Positions 35,619-43,408 of a DNA stretch of 47,238 bases are shown here, piece by piece. Source of the DNA: Cyclobacteriaceae bacterium (lineage in GTDB: Bacteria > Bacteroidota > Bacteroidia > Cytophagales > Cyclobacteriaceae); assembly GCA_025350305.1 (NCBI GenBank), contig JANXYC010000144.1, positions 1-47,238 of the forward strand, read 5' to 3'. The position numbers and the translations under genes are program-made. The notes beneath the pieces were generated by a model. It did no database searches. It saw only the letters and a list, made by a program, of their open reading frames with translations, and was not told where the DNA came from. Numbering within the stretch: the first letter of the stretch is position 1; each line of letters begins with the position of its first letter.

Positions 35619-35934
35619 ATAAAAGAATGATTAACAAAACGATAATCAGAATTACCGCGCCAACTGAAAGATAGATTCCTCCGCTTGAATCCATTGATTT
35701 CCGGATTGCTTTTACCTCTTTTCTAAGCGCCTTCTTTTCAGTTCTGGTCATTGAACTTTTATCCATTGCTTTGATTTCCTCCAAACGGCTTGTCAATTTT
35801 TGAGCTTCTGCTGCATACATTGTTTCTGAATGATTGGTCAATCTTGAATTGCCTGCCAGATCTTTGGACTGAGACGTCTGCGCCACTGTAATAAAAATAA
35901 CCAGTAAGACGGCTTTGAGTAGATTTTTCATTTT
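35617..35934 (-). CDS. Small secreted or membrane-anchored helical protein
   Basis: This gene encodes 105 residues from the ATG at 35932-35934; the longer frame upstream lacks coding features. It has a signal peptide (LLKAVLLVIFITVAQTSQS), a charged helical middle (AQKLTSRLEEIKAMDKSSM, then RTEKKALRKEVKAIRKSM) and a C-terminal hydrophobic helix (IYLSVGAVILIIVLLIILL). This layout belongs to a small-protein family common in Bacteroidota with no known function. Its tail is duplicated just downstream. Confidence 0.75.
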   Translation of the reverse strand, partial: KMKNLLKAVLLVIFITVAQTSQSKDLAGNSRLTNHSETMYAAEAQKLTSRLEEIKAMDKSSMTRTEKKALRKEVKAIRKSMDSSGGIYLSVGAVILIIVLLIILL

Positions 35935-36625
35935 GTACTTTTTTGAGTTACACATCCTTCTAAAATTTACATGCCGCACCAAATACCATGATACAATCGT
36001 GTTCAATTCGTGAAAATCGATGCGCCGAAAGCAAAACGTGAGGAAAATGGGGAATATTCTCCCCGTAAAAGGGCTATTATCAACCCTTTTGTTAACGATA
36101 CAGTACCTGGCAAGCACTTATCATGATAAAACATACCATTATGATCAGCAAACCTTTACTCAGGAATGATGACTTCAATAATAGGCGTCTCATTCTATTA
36201 TCGCACGCAGAGTTTTTGAAGGTCGTCCAATTGTCTTTGTAAATCGACCCGGATTTTTATGAGGAAACCTGTCTCATTTTTCTATTTCTATTAAGTAGCG
36301 ATGGGTCACTCCATGCTAATTGAAAATTGGGCGAAAAAAAGTGGAATATGTTCATAGACCCCTCCTTCTGGAACCAACTCCTATTGATTTAGCGTGGAAT
36401 TTTATACTCATTTCCACCGTTTGCCACGCTTTATACGGTCGATAAAACCTTTGATATGCATAAAAACCCAAAAGCATCTGTCGTTGGCATACTTATTTAA
36501 CAACCTGTTTCAACGATCGTCAAAGATTTCACTCTGAAAGGGACCACAAAGTTTACAGGTTGGGTTCCTTTAAAAATGCAGCTATATGCTGCATTTTTTT
36601 CGAACTAGGTTTTATTTAAAAATTT
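35935..36625. other. Long intergenic region with hairpins and GTGGAA sites
   Basis: No gene was seen. It contains two adjacent hairpins at 36049-36064 (GGGGA-N6-TCCCC) and 36067-36090 (AAAAGGG-N10-CCCTTTT); GTGGAA at 36394-36399 with TTCCAC at 36412-36417, on the plus strand about 230 bases before the M23 gene; and, at the right end, a hairpin plus terminator (36537-36600) that may end a small RNA. Confidence 0.5.
36537..36600 (+). terminator. Hairpin and Rho-independent terminator, possible end of a small RNA
   Basis: AAAGGGACC (36537-36545) pairs with GGTTCCTTT (36563-36571) with one G-U pair. It is followed at once by AAAAATGCAGC (36572-36582), loop TATAT, GCTGCATTTTT (36588-36598) with more T after it. 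There is no plus-strand gene upstream for over 4 kb, so what it terminates is unclear: a small RNA starting in the 36118-36530 gap, or an attenuated leader of the M23 gene 26 bases downstream. Confidence 0.6.
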
Positions 36626-37606
36626 ATGGCTAAGATTAAATATTACTATGACACAGACTCCTCGCAATTCAAGCGTGTATACGACAGCGTATGGAGCAAA
36701 ATCCTTGGTGCAATGAACGTTGCCTTCCTGGCCTCAGGGCTAGCCGTTTTCATGGTGATCGCCTATAACACCTACTTTGAATATCCGACCGAGCTAAGGT
36801 TGAAGGAGGAAATCAAAGAAATGGAAGTGAATTATGAAAAACTTGACCACCAGCTTACCTCCCTTCACCAGGTAATGTCCTCCATTGAAAAACGTGACGA
36901 TCATGTCTACCGGATGGTGTTGGGCACTGAGCCCATTGATGAAGCGGTGCGCAAGGGCGGCGTCGGGGGTGTTGAACGTTATATGGACATTCGCGATAAA
37001 AGAATGGACCACTCCGACCTTATTGTTCAATTGTACGCGAAAGTGGGTAAGCTTCGCAGAAAACTATATATCGAATCAGTTTCACAAGATGAGTTGCTTC
37101 AATTGGCTGAGGATAAGAAAAAATTATATGCTTCCATACCAGCAATACAGCCTATTTCAAACAAACAATTAACCGCCCTTACCTCCGGCTTTGGTATGAG
37201 GATTGATCCTTTTTACAGGGTCATCGTCATGCATGAAGGAATTGATTTTGCGGCCCCGGAAGGCACCTCGATTTATGCAACGGCAGACGGAGAAATTGTT
37301 GCTGCCGATACTACTGTTTACGGTTATGGCAAAATGATAACCATTGATCATGGGTATGGTTATCAAACAAGGTATGCACACTTACGGGAGTTCGCTGTAA
37401 AACCGGGCAAGCGGGTGAAGCGAGGCGAGCGGATTGCGTTTGTCGGAAGTACAGGCTTGTCAACTGCACCTCATTTGCATTACGAAGTGTTATTGCAGGG
37501 CGCTCAAATAAATCCCATTCATTATTTCTTCAATGATCTCAATCCCAATGAGTACGAAAAAATCACTCAGCTGGCATCCGTCCAAAATCAGACGATGGGA
37601 AAGTGA
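36626..37606 (+). CDS. M23-family peptidase with N-terminal membrane anchor
   Basis: This gene encodes 326 residues. One membrane segment (about 28-47), then a coiled-coil stretch (about 55-90 and 130-165), then a LytM/M23 domain. The zinc ligands are seen: His203 and Asp207 in HEGIDFA, and the HLHYEV motif at 283-288. It is probably a cell-wall endopeptidase or a regulator of amidases that acts in the periplasm. A hairpin-terminator structure lies just upstream and may control it by attenuation (inference). Confidence 0.92.
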   Translation: MAKIKYYYDTDSSQFKRVYDSVWSKILGAMNVAFLASGLAVFMVIAYNTYFEYPTELRLKEEIKEMEVNYEKLDHQLTSLHQVMSSIEKRDDHVYRMVLGTEPIDEAVRKGGVGGVERYMDIRDKRMDHSDLIVQLYAKVGKLRRKLYIESVSQDELLQLAEDKKKLYASIPAIQPISNKQLTALTSGFGMRIDPFYRVIVMHEGIDFAAPEGTSIYATADGEIVAADTTVYGYGKMITIDHGYGYQTRYAHLREFAVKPGKRVKRGERIAFVGSTGLSTAPHLHYEVLLQGAQINPIHYFFNDLNPNEYEKITQLASVQNQTMGK

Positions 37607-37640
37607 GTACAAGCTTTATAAATTTTGATGTTGCGTCATC

Positions 37641-38057
37641 CTATGACGACACCAACGACCCGCCTTTATTTTCTATGATATGCTGACCATTTGATTTATG
37701 ATTTCGGAACCTGTCAATCAATTGGCGGAAGATAGACGTGCCACCTTTGTTGAGAATATGAGTGGAGAAGTTTTTTGCCAGGAAAGGCACTACGAGCCGG
37801 GTGATCCAACTACCGCGCGTCAGAAGAATATTCTTTACTAATACCTCTCCGATTATATCGATACCGATCGACAGGAGCGGATTGGATTTTCCTTTACTGG
37901 TGATTTTACCCAAACCAGAAAGCAGATTCGTAATCGGTCTCCATTCTTGCTTTAGTTCGGCCACATCCTTTCGGATAAGCTCACGCTTGCTCAACAACTC
38001 AACTTCAAGCTGCCGCTTCTCTTCCAGTAAGTCTTGATAGGTTCTGATTTTATTCAT
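37641..38057 (-). CDS. Helical protein of unknown function next to the holin-like gene
   Basis: This gene encodes 138 residues from the ATG at 38055-38057; the longer frame has ten more codons. It begins MNKIRTYQDLLEEKRQLEVE with a strong helical, coiled-coil-like start, a middle with GLGKITSKGKSNPLLSIGID and a basic C-terminus. No clear membrane helix is present; a moderately hydrophobic part lies at 60-90. It overlaps the stop of the holin-like gene by eight bases, so it is translated with it. Function is unknown. Confidence 0.65.
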   Translation of the reverse strand: MNKIRTYQDLLEEKRQLEVELLSKRELIRKDVAELKQEWRPITNLLSGLGKITSKGKSNPLLSIGIDIIGEVLVKNILLTRGSWITRLVVPFLAKNFSTHILNKGGTSIFRQLIDRFRNHKSNGQHIIENKGGSLVSS

Positions 38058-38427
38058 ATACCTTCCTGATGATTTGATCCCGCACAAAAGGGAAAATTAG
38101 TTTTTTGCGAAGCAACACGAACAGTATCGCGCACAGGAGGCAGAAACTTGCAACGCAAAAGTAGCCTGCTTTCATATTCTGTAGCTCCTCACCTATCCAT
38201 ACAGCCATCCCCACTCCCGAAAAGAGAAGAACAAACATGCAGAAGAAGGTGAGCAGAATGGCAGTAAGACTCGCCGTTGCAATCCCGGTAGCTTTTTGGG
38301 TTGCCTTGACTACAGCAAGTTTGATATACGTTTCCACATACTCGGCGGCATGCTCTGAAAGGTTTTCAGCTACGGTCTTTATGTCCTCTACTTTTATGCC
38401 CTCTACTTTTGTTTTTAGGTCTTCCAT
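38050..38427 (-). CDS. Phage-holin-like (DUF1469/Holin-X) membrane protein
   Basis: This gene encodes 125 residues from the ATG at 38425-38427. The N-terminal half is helical (VEDIKTVAENLSEHAAEYVE) and is followed by two membrane segments (ASLTAILLTFFCMFVLLFSG and YFCVASFCLLCAILFVLL), as in DUF1469/Holin-X proteins. Despite the name these are cellular proteins often found beside YtxH genes, as here. The upstream hairpin at 38458-38483 may control it. Confidence 0.8.
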   Translation of the reverse strand: MEDLKTKVEGIKVEDIKTVAENLSEHAAEYVETYIKLAVVKATQKATGIATASLTAILLTFFCMFVLLFSGVGMAVWIGEELQNMKAGYFCVASFCLLCAILFVLLRKKLIFPFVRDQIIRKVYE

Positions 38428-38457
38428 CGCGCATGATTTTTGTGTAAGAAAAGAAAA

Positions 38458-38483
38458 TAAAAGCAGGGCTATCCCTGCTTTTA
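38458..38483 (-). terminator. Hairpin terminator between the YtxH gene and the holin-like gene
   Basis: A perfect 11-bp stem (TAAAAGCAGGG, loop of four, CCCTGCTTTTA) lies 20 bases past the stop of the YtxH-like gene and 31 bases before the start of the holin-like gene. Read on the minus strand it is followed by T-rich sequence. It could stop part of the transcripts and so set different levels of the two proteins. Confidence 0.7.
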
Positions 38484-38503
38484 TAAAAGTACGATGGTAC
38501 CGG

Positions 38504-38785
38504 TTAAGCTTTTCCGTTCGTGTATGCTTCGCTGACCTGATTTTTAAGGTCTGTGGCCTCATTCTTCAATTCACGGGTTCCCTCTCCGAACATAGACTTT
38601 AGTCCCTCAAACTGCTGTTTCCCTTCCGCCAACAGATCTCCGAGTTTTTTTGACCAGTCTCCAGCAGAGTCCCTGATATTCTTACGAAGATCTTCACCCT
38701 TTTCAGGAGCTATTAACATCCCAATTACCACCCCTGCTGTAGCAGCAGCTATTATTCCAATAAAAATATTTCCTGAGTTTTTCAT
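38504..38785 (-). CDS. YtxH-domain small membrane protein
   Basis: This gene encodes 93 residues. A glycine- and alanine-rich membrane segment (GIIAAATAGVVIGMLIAP) is followed by the YtxH-typical EKGEDLRKNIRDSAGDWSKK and a charged helical tail. These proteins are linked to general stress in Firmicutes and Bacteroidota. It starts a minus-strand set with the holin-like and helical genes; the divergent OmpA-like gene shares the upstream region containing a GTGGAAT box. Confidence 0.85.
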   Translation of the reverse strand: MKNSGNIFIGIIAAATAGVVIGMLIAPEKGEDLRKNIRDSAGDWSKKLGDLLAEGKQQFEGLKSMFGEGTRELKNEATDLKNQVSEAYTNGKA

Positions 38786-38918
38786 AATGTATCCATTTAG
38801 TTTTTTACGTGTTCGTCCATCTGAATTACACTGAAAATTCTATGCCATGCGGCGAGCGTTAAATAAAAATAATCCATTCACAAATCACTCTGAGACAGGC
38901 TGATGTGTAGAATTTACT

Positions 38919-38935
38919 CCACACAATTCCACGCA
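38919..38935 (-). promoter_or_regulatory. GTGGAAT box between the YtxH-like and OmpA-like genes
   Basis: On the minus strand this reads TGCGTGGAATTGTGTGG. It is 16/17 identical to the site at 34245-34261 and lies about 135 bases before the YtxH-like start. On the other side the OmpA-like gene starts 96 bases away. A shared regulator is inferred. Confidence 0.45.
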
Positions 38936-39030
38936 GCCATTTTGAATTCCCTGCATGAGGGTATTTTCTGTGAGAAGTGTGCATTGGCATCATTCTTTGT
39001 AGAAGCTATATCACACAAAATCCAAAAAAA

Positions 39031-39702
39031 ATGAAAACCAAAATTGCAGGTCTGTACATGGGCGTTTGTTTTACGCTGATTTTCGGCATTCAATTACTGG
39101 TTGGGTGCAAAGCTTCCAATACTGCCAAGGGTACGGCAATTGGGGCTGGCGCAGGTGCGGTAATTGGCGGACTAATTGGAAATGGTTCGAATAATACTGC
39201 CGTTGGTGCAATCATTGGTGCAGGTGTAGGTGGCGCCGCCGGTGCTATTATTGGGCATCATATGGATAAGCAGGCTGAAGAATTGAAAGCAGATCTGAAA
39301 GGTGCCAAAGTTGAAAGGATTGGCGAAGGAATAAAAATCACCTTCGATTCAGGTCTGATGTTTGACCTGGATTCCTATTTGCTAAGCCCTACAACGAAAG
39401 GAAACCTTACAGCATTAGCGAAAACTCTGAACAAATATGAGGATACCAATATCCTGATTGAAGGCCACACGGATAAGTCGGGAAAAGATGAGTATAACAT
39501 GGAACTATCCAAAAAACGTGCTCAGGCTGTGGCTTCCTATCTGGAAACATTGAACGTTAAGAGTGGCAGGGTTACTACCATGGGTTACGGCAAAACACAA
39601 CCTATTTCAGTGAATGATGCAGAGAATAGACGTGTTGAAGTTGCCATCTATGCCAACAAAAAAATGCAAAAGCTTGCAGAGAAAGGCGAACTTGGTCGAT
39701 AG
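39031..39702 (+). CDS. OmpA-family lipoprotein with glycine-zipper region
   Basis: This gene encodes 223 residues from the ATG at 39031. The signal is lipoprotein-type (LIFGIQLLVGC). Next comes a glycine-zipper stretch (GTAIGAGAGAVIGGLIGNG, repeated in GAIIGAGVGGAAGAIIGHH), and a C-terminal OmpA domain that binds peptidoglycan: NILIEGHTDKSGKDEYN, LSKKRAQAVASYL and ENRRVEVAIYAN. It probably links the outer membrane to the cell wall. Its layout is like that of YiaD-type proteins. It shares the upstream region with the YtxH-like gene. Confidence 0.9.
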   Translation: MKTKIAGLYMGVCFTLIFGIQLLVGCKASNTAKGTAIGAGAGAVIGGLIGNGSNNTAVGAIIGAGVGGAAGAIIGHHMDKQAEELKADLKGAKVERIGEGIKITFDSGLMFDLDSYLLSPTTKGNLTALAKTLNKYEDTNILIEGHTDKSGKDEYNMELSKKRAQAVASYLETLNVKSGRVTTMGYGKTQPISVNDAENRRVEVAIYANKKMQKLAEKGELGR

Positions 39703-39866
39703 TATACGCCCCCTGCATTGTGGACCCGAAGTAACTTAGTAGCATATCTATGAAAGGAAAGATGTTTTATGGTGTAGCAATACATTCATGAAAATAGAGG
39801 TTCGTAAGCCTTAAGTACCGTTTCACAGAGCAAGAATACTCTGAATAAAATCTTAAACCCCTTTGG

Positions 39867-40628
39867 ATGAAAAAACTTGAAAATAAAACTGTTTTTATTA
39901 CCGGAGGATTATCCGGTATCGGTAAAGCCTGCGCAGTGGCAGCGGCTGCAGAGGGAGCTAATGTGGTTGTGGTGGATATAAAGTCGGTAACGTATGACAC
40001 GGCTATGCGGGAAATACAATCCGAAAATGAAAACGCTCTTTTTATTGAGTGTGATGTCACGTTCACTGAGCAAGTGAAAAATGCTATTGCCAAAACAATT
40101 GAAACATTTGGATCACTGGACGTGGCCCTGAATAATGCCGGAATAGGTGGCGGCGGCGAACGAATTGGAGATATGACTGAAGAAGTTTGGAATAGCGTTA
40201 TTCATGTAAACCTGACCAGTGTCTTCGCCTGCATGAAATATGAGTTGATACAAATGACCACACAGAAAAAAGGAGTAATTGTTAATATGTCATCGATTCT
40301 TGGCAAAGTGGGGTTTGCCAATTCGGCAGCCTATGTAGCGGCTAAACATGGCGTGGTTGGCCTTACACAAACTGCGGCGCTGGAATATGCTGCAGAGGGA
40401 ATTCGGGTGAATGCAATTTGCCCTGGCTTCATCGAAACACCGCTTCTGACGAAGGGGGGAATTACCGACAATGAAAAAGTGAAGAGTCAAATCATCGCCC
40501 TTCATCCTATGAAACGATTCGGTAAATCAGAAGAAGTAGCCAAAGGATTTATTTTCCTGGCAACAGATGACAGTACTTTTGTTACCGGCAGCACGCTGGA
40601 GATTGATGGCGGATATCTGGCACAATAA
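39867..40628 (+). CDS. Short-chain dehydrogenase/reductase (SDR), classical type
   Basis: This gene encodes 253 residues, with every mark of a classical SDR: TGGLSGIG (cofactor), NNAGIGGGG, the catalytic serine in VNMSSILGKVG, YVAAKHG with the Tyr-Lys pair, and the C-terminal GSTLEIDGGYLAQ. It is likely NAD-dependent: VVVVDIKSV has an acidic residue after the second strand. The substrate cannot be told. It stands alone, 164 bases after the OmpA-like gene. Confidence 0.92.
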   Translation: MKKLENKTVFITGGLSGIGKACAVAAAAEGANVVVVDIKSVTYDTAMREIQSENENALFIECDVTFTEQVKNAIAKTIETFGSLDVALNNAGIGGGGERIGDMTEEVWNSVIHVNLTSVFACMKYELIQMTTQKKGVIVNMSSILGKVGFANSAAYVAAKHGVVGLTQTAALEYAAEGIRVNAICPGFIETPLLTKGGITDNEKVKSQIIALHPMKRFGKSEEVAKGFIFLATDDSTFVTGSTLEIDGGYLAQ

Positions 40629-40688
40629 AAATATCAGCTTTTTTACCGATGCTCAACGCTGTATTTCATCATCACACCCTATTCAGCA

Positions 40689-40905
40689 ATGAACCATTTC
40701 AAAACAGCCCTGCCCGTCATTTACCTTACGTTCACTAGTATCATCCCGATCTTCGCACAGCAGGATTCTACTTATATTGTCCCCCACGCCAAGCTCTTTA
40801 CGGAGTCTTATTACGGGCTATAACTCGGCACGATGGGCCTTCAGTATTATTTATATCAATAATGGCGTACGTTTGGCAAGCAACAATAGTAATCAGGAAC
40901 TGTGA
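40689..40905 (+). pseudogene. Frameshifted remnant of a secreted protein gene
   Basis: The frame from the ATG at 40689 encodes a signal peptide (LTFTSIIPIFAQQDSTY) and stops after 44 codons at 40823. The +1 frame continues from just before that stop with YNSARWAFSIIYINNGVRLA and stops at 40905. Together they look like the first 70 or so residues of a secreted protein that has lost the rest. The family is not recognised. It lies just before a palindromic element. Confidence 0.5.
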
Positions 40906-40986
40906 CACTGAATACCGGAAACGTTCGCGTATGCTTTGTTCATAGGTTCGTACCCGAATCAAAAGAGAAGAGGCTATTGAAAGCAA

Positions 40987-41080
40987 TTAAGGGCATCTCT
41001 AAAAACATGCCTTTTTATGGCATCAACCAGTCACCCTTCTCCGGAAGGGAAGGGCATGGAGTTTTTAGAGACGCCCTTAA
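40987..41080. repeat. Palindromic dispersed element, copy 2 (MITE-like)
   Basis: The 20-base end TTAAGGGCATCTCTAAAAAC (40987-41006) matches the complement of 41061-41080 with one mismatch. TTAA stands at both ends, as a target duplication or as part of the ends. Inside are smaller hairpins (ATGCC/GGCAT and CCCTT-N6-AAGGG) around TTCTCCGGA. The core is homologous to the element at 223-302. With its 94 bases, inverted ends and no gene it looks like a MITE or REP-type element. Confidence 0.7.
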
Positions 41081-41141
41081 ATGAGTCTTTTGAAACCATT
41101 CCGCTGGCTCGCATAAACCCCTAATAAAAGCAAGACAGTCA

Positions 41142-42986
41142 TTGAAGAATTCATTATCAAACCGTATTCACACGAGAATCGCAAAAACATTTATTTTGTT
41201 CTTGCTGCTTATCGTCTGTTCGGTTAGCAGTTTTGCTCAGGAAAAACCGGATACCTCAAAATGGATTAATAAAAACAAGATTGTTAAGAAATTCATGGGA
41301 ATGATCACCCGTGATCCGGTGGATGATCCTCCGGCGTTCAATGTAAAAAGCGAAGATGCCTATCTGCCGTACGCCGGGAAAATCATCCGTAAAATCATTA
41401 TCAAGCGCATTGGATTTGAAAGTACAGTACTGGATACAGCCCGTCGATTCCAGACGTTTATTTCGAAAGCAGCCAATACCTTGCATGTTGATACAAAAGA
41501 ATTCGTAATCCGTGACAATCTTTTCATCCGGGAAGGCAAGCCACTTAATCCGTATCGAGTCGCCGATAATGAGCGGACGCTGCGCAGTCTTAGCTTCATC
41601 CTGGATTCCCGGATTTTGGTAAGACCCATTTCAAAAAAATCAGATTCCGTTGATTTAATTGTCATCACCCGTGATGTATTTAGTTTGGGTGGATCCTTCG
41701 AACCCCAATTCCCTTCAAGATATAAAGCCATTGTTCAGGATATAAATGCCGGGGGGATGGGTCAGCGAATTCAACTTGCAGGACTTTATGATATAGATCG
41801 CAATCCGCGTCTTGGATATGAATGGCTTTACCAGAAAACCAATGTGATGGGAAGTTTCATCGATGGCTCGTTGGGGTACACTGTAATCAATACCGGCAGT
41901 AGTCTTGGGAATGAAAACGAAAACGCTTTTTATTTTCGTCTCAACCGGCCGCTGTATCACCCTTTTGCCCGATGGGCGGGGGGCCTCGAGCTCAGCAACA
42001 ATGTGTCAAAAAATGTATACCGAAGGCCCGACAGCATCTTTGCCAGCTATCGCTATACCATTCAGGACTATTGGATGGGCTATTCGTTCGGCCAGAAGAA
42101 ATTGCCGACTGATTTGAAAGAGAATCGGAACAGGAAATTTGTAGCTGTGCGGGGATATCAGCAGTATTTCATAGATGCGCCCAATGTTTTGTTGCGGGAA
42201 CCCGATCGTTATGTTTACCGAACCAGGGTATCGGTACTTGCGCAGCTCACTTTTTTTCGTCAGGATTTTTACAAGACCCAGTATGTAGTGGGCTTTGGAC
42301 GAACGGAGGACATACCGTATGGTTATCGCATATCATTTACTACGGGATGGGAAAAGGAACTGGGAAATATGAGGCCATACCTGGGATCTGAAATGTATTA
42401 TAATAAAATACAATCAAGCGGAACCATCTTAACCTACAATGTAAAACTCGCATCGTATTGGCAAGGCGGTCGTTCCGAAGACGGCTTATTATCAGTCAAC
42501 TTCAAAAGATTCAGCCAGGTACATCAAATCGGTCGCATGAAAGTCCGTCATCAGATTGAGACTGGATACGGCTGGCTTTTCAACCAAAAAATAAAACGGG
42601 GCATCGACATTCGGGATGTTAACGGGATCGTGGGATTCAACCCGGACAGTCTGGTCGGTACGCAACGGATCACACTCAGCGAAGAAGTTGTTGTGTTCAC
42701 CCCCTGGAAAATGTTGGGATTCCGCCTGGCCCCCATTGGACGGATTGATCTGGCGATGATAAATCGAAAAAGTCCTTTACTCCGAAAAGAGAATTTCTAT
42801 TCAGGAATTTCGGTGGGTCTCAGGGCGCGAAATGAAAACCTTATTTTTAATACGATCGAGGCACGCATATTTTTTTATCCCAGAACTGTGGAACGAGTCC
42901 AACATTTTGGCTTCAGTGTAAGCACCAATTTTTTTATCAAGTACCCGACGAACCTGATAAACAAGCCTTCCACCGTATTCAATTAA
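41142..42986 (+). CDS. BamA/TamA-like outer-membrane protein
   Basis: This gene encodes 614 residues. It starts with TTG at 41142, since the next two residues and the signal peptide (FILFLLLIVCSVSSFAQ) follow directly and no ATG lies before the mature part. After the signal comes a POTRA-like region (GKIIRKIIIKRIGFESTVLD, LNPYRVADNERTLRSLSFI), then a beta barrel with many aromatic ends (YRTRVSVLAQLTFFRQDFY), ending FFIKYPTNLINKPSTVFN. It could help insert or transport lipids or proteins. It lies upstream of the mla genes, which would fit a role in lipid traffic. Confidence 0.8.
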   Translation: MKNSLSNRIHTRIAKTFILFLLLIVCSVSSFAQEKPDTSKWINKNKIVKKFMGMITRDPVDDPPAFNVKSEDAYLPYAGKIIRKIIIKRIGFESTVLDTARRFQTFISKAANTLHVDTKEFVIRDNLFIREGKPLNPYRVADNERTLRSLSFILDSRILVRPISKKSDSVDLIVITRDVFSLGGSFEPQFPSRYKAIVQDINAGGMGQRIQLAGLYDIDRNPRLGYEWLYQKTNVMGSFIDGSLGYTVINTGSSLGNENENAFYFRLNRPLYHPFARWAGGLELSNNVSKNVYRRPDSIFASYRYTIQDYWMGYSFGQKKLPTDLKENRNRKFVAVRGYQQYFIDAPNVLLREPDRYVYRTRVSVLAQLTFFRQDFYKTQYVVGFGRTEDIPYGYRISFTTGWEKELGNMRPYLGSEMYYNKIQSSGTILTYNVKLASYWQGGRSEDGLLSVNFKRFSQVHQIGRMKVRHQIETGYGWLFNQKIKRGIDIRDVNGIVGFNPDSLVGTQRITLSEEVVVFTPWKMLGFRLAPIGRIDLAMINRKSPLLRKENFYSGISVGLRARNENLIFNTIEARIFFYPRTVERVQHFGFSVSTNFFIKYPTNLINKPSTVFN

Positions 42987-43121
42987 TGCATGCAAAAGGC
43001 CCAATTGTAGAATTTCTTCCCCAGTCCCGCCCGCCTCTACTGTTATAGAGTTTCGCACACGAAGCTTTCAAGCAAGCAAAAGCCTGGCACACTATTTTAG
43101 CCTCTTTTTAGAAAAAAGGAT

Positions 43122-43310
43122 ATGGACTTACTACTATTTCTTCTGGCATTTATGATAGGATTTGGTCTTTTTATTTCCTCAGCCTATTTCCTGGCAAAAT
43201 GGATGTTCCCAAGATTGGAGAAAGAAGAAGATTACGATTTTCGTACTGCAACAAGGAGAACCATACACATGCCGCGAATTTCAAAAAGCAATCCGTACTC
43301 TTTTAAATAA
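43122..43310 (+). CDS. Small membrane protein
   Basis: This gene encodes 62 residues. One long hydrophobic segment (LLLFLLAFMIGFGLFISSAYFL) is followed by a charged, likely cytosolic tail with KWMFPRLEKEEDYDFRTATR. No family is recognised. It lies between the BamA-like gene and mlaE in the same direction. A perfect 10-bp hairpin follows at 43345-43366. Confidence 0.55.
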   Translation: MDLLLFLLAFMIGFGLFISSAYFLAKWMFPRLEKEEDYDFRTATRRTIHMPRISKSNPYSFK

Positions 43311-43344
43311 GGTCTTCGCAACAAATTCAACGAAATCAAACTGT

Positions 43345-43366
43345 CAGACCGCCTCCAGGCGGTCTG
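43345..43366. terminator. Perfect GC-rich hairpin before mlaE
   Basis: CAGACCGCCT, two C, AGGCGGTCTG forms a perfect 10-bp stem. No T run follows on either strand, so it may be a weak terminator or a structure in the mRNA leader of mlaE, 43 bases before its start. Confidence 0.5.
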
Positions 43367-43408
43367 CTGATTACTGAATGAATGTGGAGTCGTTGTAGAG
43401 AATTAAAA

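Larger units (their letters stand above)
40629..41141. other. Intergenic region with a broken gene and a palindromic element
   Basis: This 513-base gap holds a frameshifted fragment with a signal peptide (40689-40905) and the palindromic element at 40987-41080, both listed separately. Nothing else is seen. Confidence 0.6.
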
